Shown here: piece by piece, positions 63,114 to 64,000 of the stretch
Layout of the letters: every line of letters starts with the position of its first letter
Numbering within the stretch: the stretch's first letter is position 1
Source of the DNA: Diplonema papillatum
Taxonomy: Eukaryota; Euglenozoa; Diplonemea; Diplonemida; Diplonemidae
Reading direction: 5' to 3'
Assembly (NCBI GenBank): GCA_030068145.1
Contig: JAPJBO010000508.1
Location: 60,001 to 124,000, forward strand
DNA: 64,000 bases
The notes under the pieces: generated by a model
Database searches by the model: none
Told to the model about the DNA's origin: nothing
Seen by the model: only the letters and a program-made list of their open reading frames with translations
Position numbers and translations under genes: made by a program

Positions 63114-64000
63114 GAGTGAAAGTTCGCTTGAACCCACGGGATGGGGAAGTGAGAGTCTTCAGGTGAGGTCGCAGCACCGAGCAGCACCGCACCCACAACT
63201 TTCCCGCACAACGCCTGTCAGAATAGCCACAACACTTACCCGCAACACATTGCGGCTACTGTGGCGCTGGGCAACGATCAATGCCAGGGTTGAAATCAAT
63301 TCCGTCGACACGAACTGTTCCCCACGGATCATGCGACGAAGGACCCCGATTTCCCTCGGTCATGGGGGGGAGCCAATTGTGGGTAAATGTTGTGGCCATT
63401 CTGACCACATTGTGGGAAAGTTGTGTGCACAGTAGCCTGCCAGGTGCACTGCACCGAGCCATGATATGAATGACTACACGGGATCGAATAACCACCCGTG
63501 TAATCATTCGTTGGAGGCTGTGCCGCGATATACGGCCAGACCCTTCCTTTAGTAGAGAGAAAAAATCGCTTGAAACTCCGGGATGCTAAAGGTTTTTTTT
63601 TTCTGGAGCGACCAACTTACTCTGCGGAAGTTACAAGTGAACCCACGTGTTTAGTTGGACACGTGTGACAGAACATGTGATCCCATGAGTTTTGACTGTA
63701 TCTCACGTGATCGCGGGATACGTCTTTTCACCGTCTTTGGTGGCTTCGACCGTTGAGGGCTGGGAGCTAATAAAGATAAAGATACGAAAGGACGGCATGC
63801 ATCACTTTCGGAACGGTTTTCATTTTTCCAGTTCTTTCATCAGGTTTATTCTTTGGTATCATCGCTCGACGATTCTTTTTCTCATCTTCTAACTCTTTTT
63901 TTTTTCGAAGCAATGCTGACGTTACGAGAAGCAACACGGGGCTTGCAGCCGACGTCCAAGGATCATAAAAGCAACGTCGCTACGAACGCTTGGCTGCCAC
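63114..64000. other. Spacer with hairpin
   Basis: There is no supported gene. A hairpin at about 63,467-63,510 pairs GAATGACTACACGGG with CCCGTGTAATCATTC at 14 of 15 positions. A family 3 start lies at 63,555-63,585 and repeated CACGTGA/ACATGTGATC words at 63,634-63,712. Confidence 0.5.

Overview
The window is a gene-poor, repeat-dominated stretch of a eukaryotic nuclear genome. Evidence for a eukaryote: a near full-size hAT transposase, the RNase H end of a non-LTR retrotransposon, many poly(A)-tailed retroposon fragments, many small inverted-repeat DNA transposons (MITEs), long dinucleotide repeats, and a piece of the DNA-repair nuclease gene MRE11. The sequence alone does not fix the species; a unicellular alga or alveolate-type protist is my guess from balanced base composition and repeat style. 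I see no rRNA, tRNA, CRISPR array, bacterial operon, LTR retroelement or virus-like element.

Layout. 1-4.0 kb: an unassigned exon-like frame (512-988, minus), a foldback element with a 651-bp MITE nested in its poly-G run (1,444-2,094), and a (GA)n tract. 4.03-7.95 kb: one hAT transposon with an uninterrupted 992-codon transposase gene. 9.05-10.85 kb: a Mutator-like foldback element with a perfect 9-bp target duplication and arms made of short tandem repeats. 11-19 kb: foldback elements, a hAT-type MITE with a perfect 8-bp duplication (13,819-14,158), a TA-flanked MITE, a 270-bp (GT)n tract and a 75-bp minisatellite. 19-27 kb: SINE-like and MITE copies and the LINE RNase H fragment (20,629-21,723, minus). 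27-36 kb: nested MITEs, a poly-G-inserted MITE and a field of 167-bp satellite-like units. 36-49 kb: chained retroposon tails, further foldbacks, an AT-rich palindrome cluster and a captured exon-like segment. 49-58 kb: a minisatellite, a second copy of the 651-bp MITE beside another MITE in poly-G, and smaller repeats. 58.6-64 kb: poly(A)-chained retroposon tails surrounding an MRE11 fragment (61,705-61,932, minus).

How the parts relate. Nearly everything is a mobile element or its debris. Three patterns stand out. Several unrelated MITEs with CAG...CTG ends sit inside poly-G runs, with G on the same strand at both ends, as expected if they duplicate an all-G target. Almost every dispersed retroposon-like family lies in one orientation, often joined tail to tail through T-runs. 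The hAT transposase starts with a textbook PCNA-binding (PIP-box) motif yet has Asn where its family has the second catalytic Asp. Only the MRE11 piece, and perhaps the exon-like frames at 512-988 and 48,502-48,705, look derived from host protein genes. Coordinates of diverged repeats are approximate to about 10 bp.
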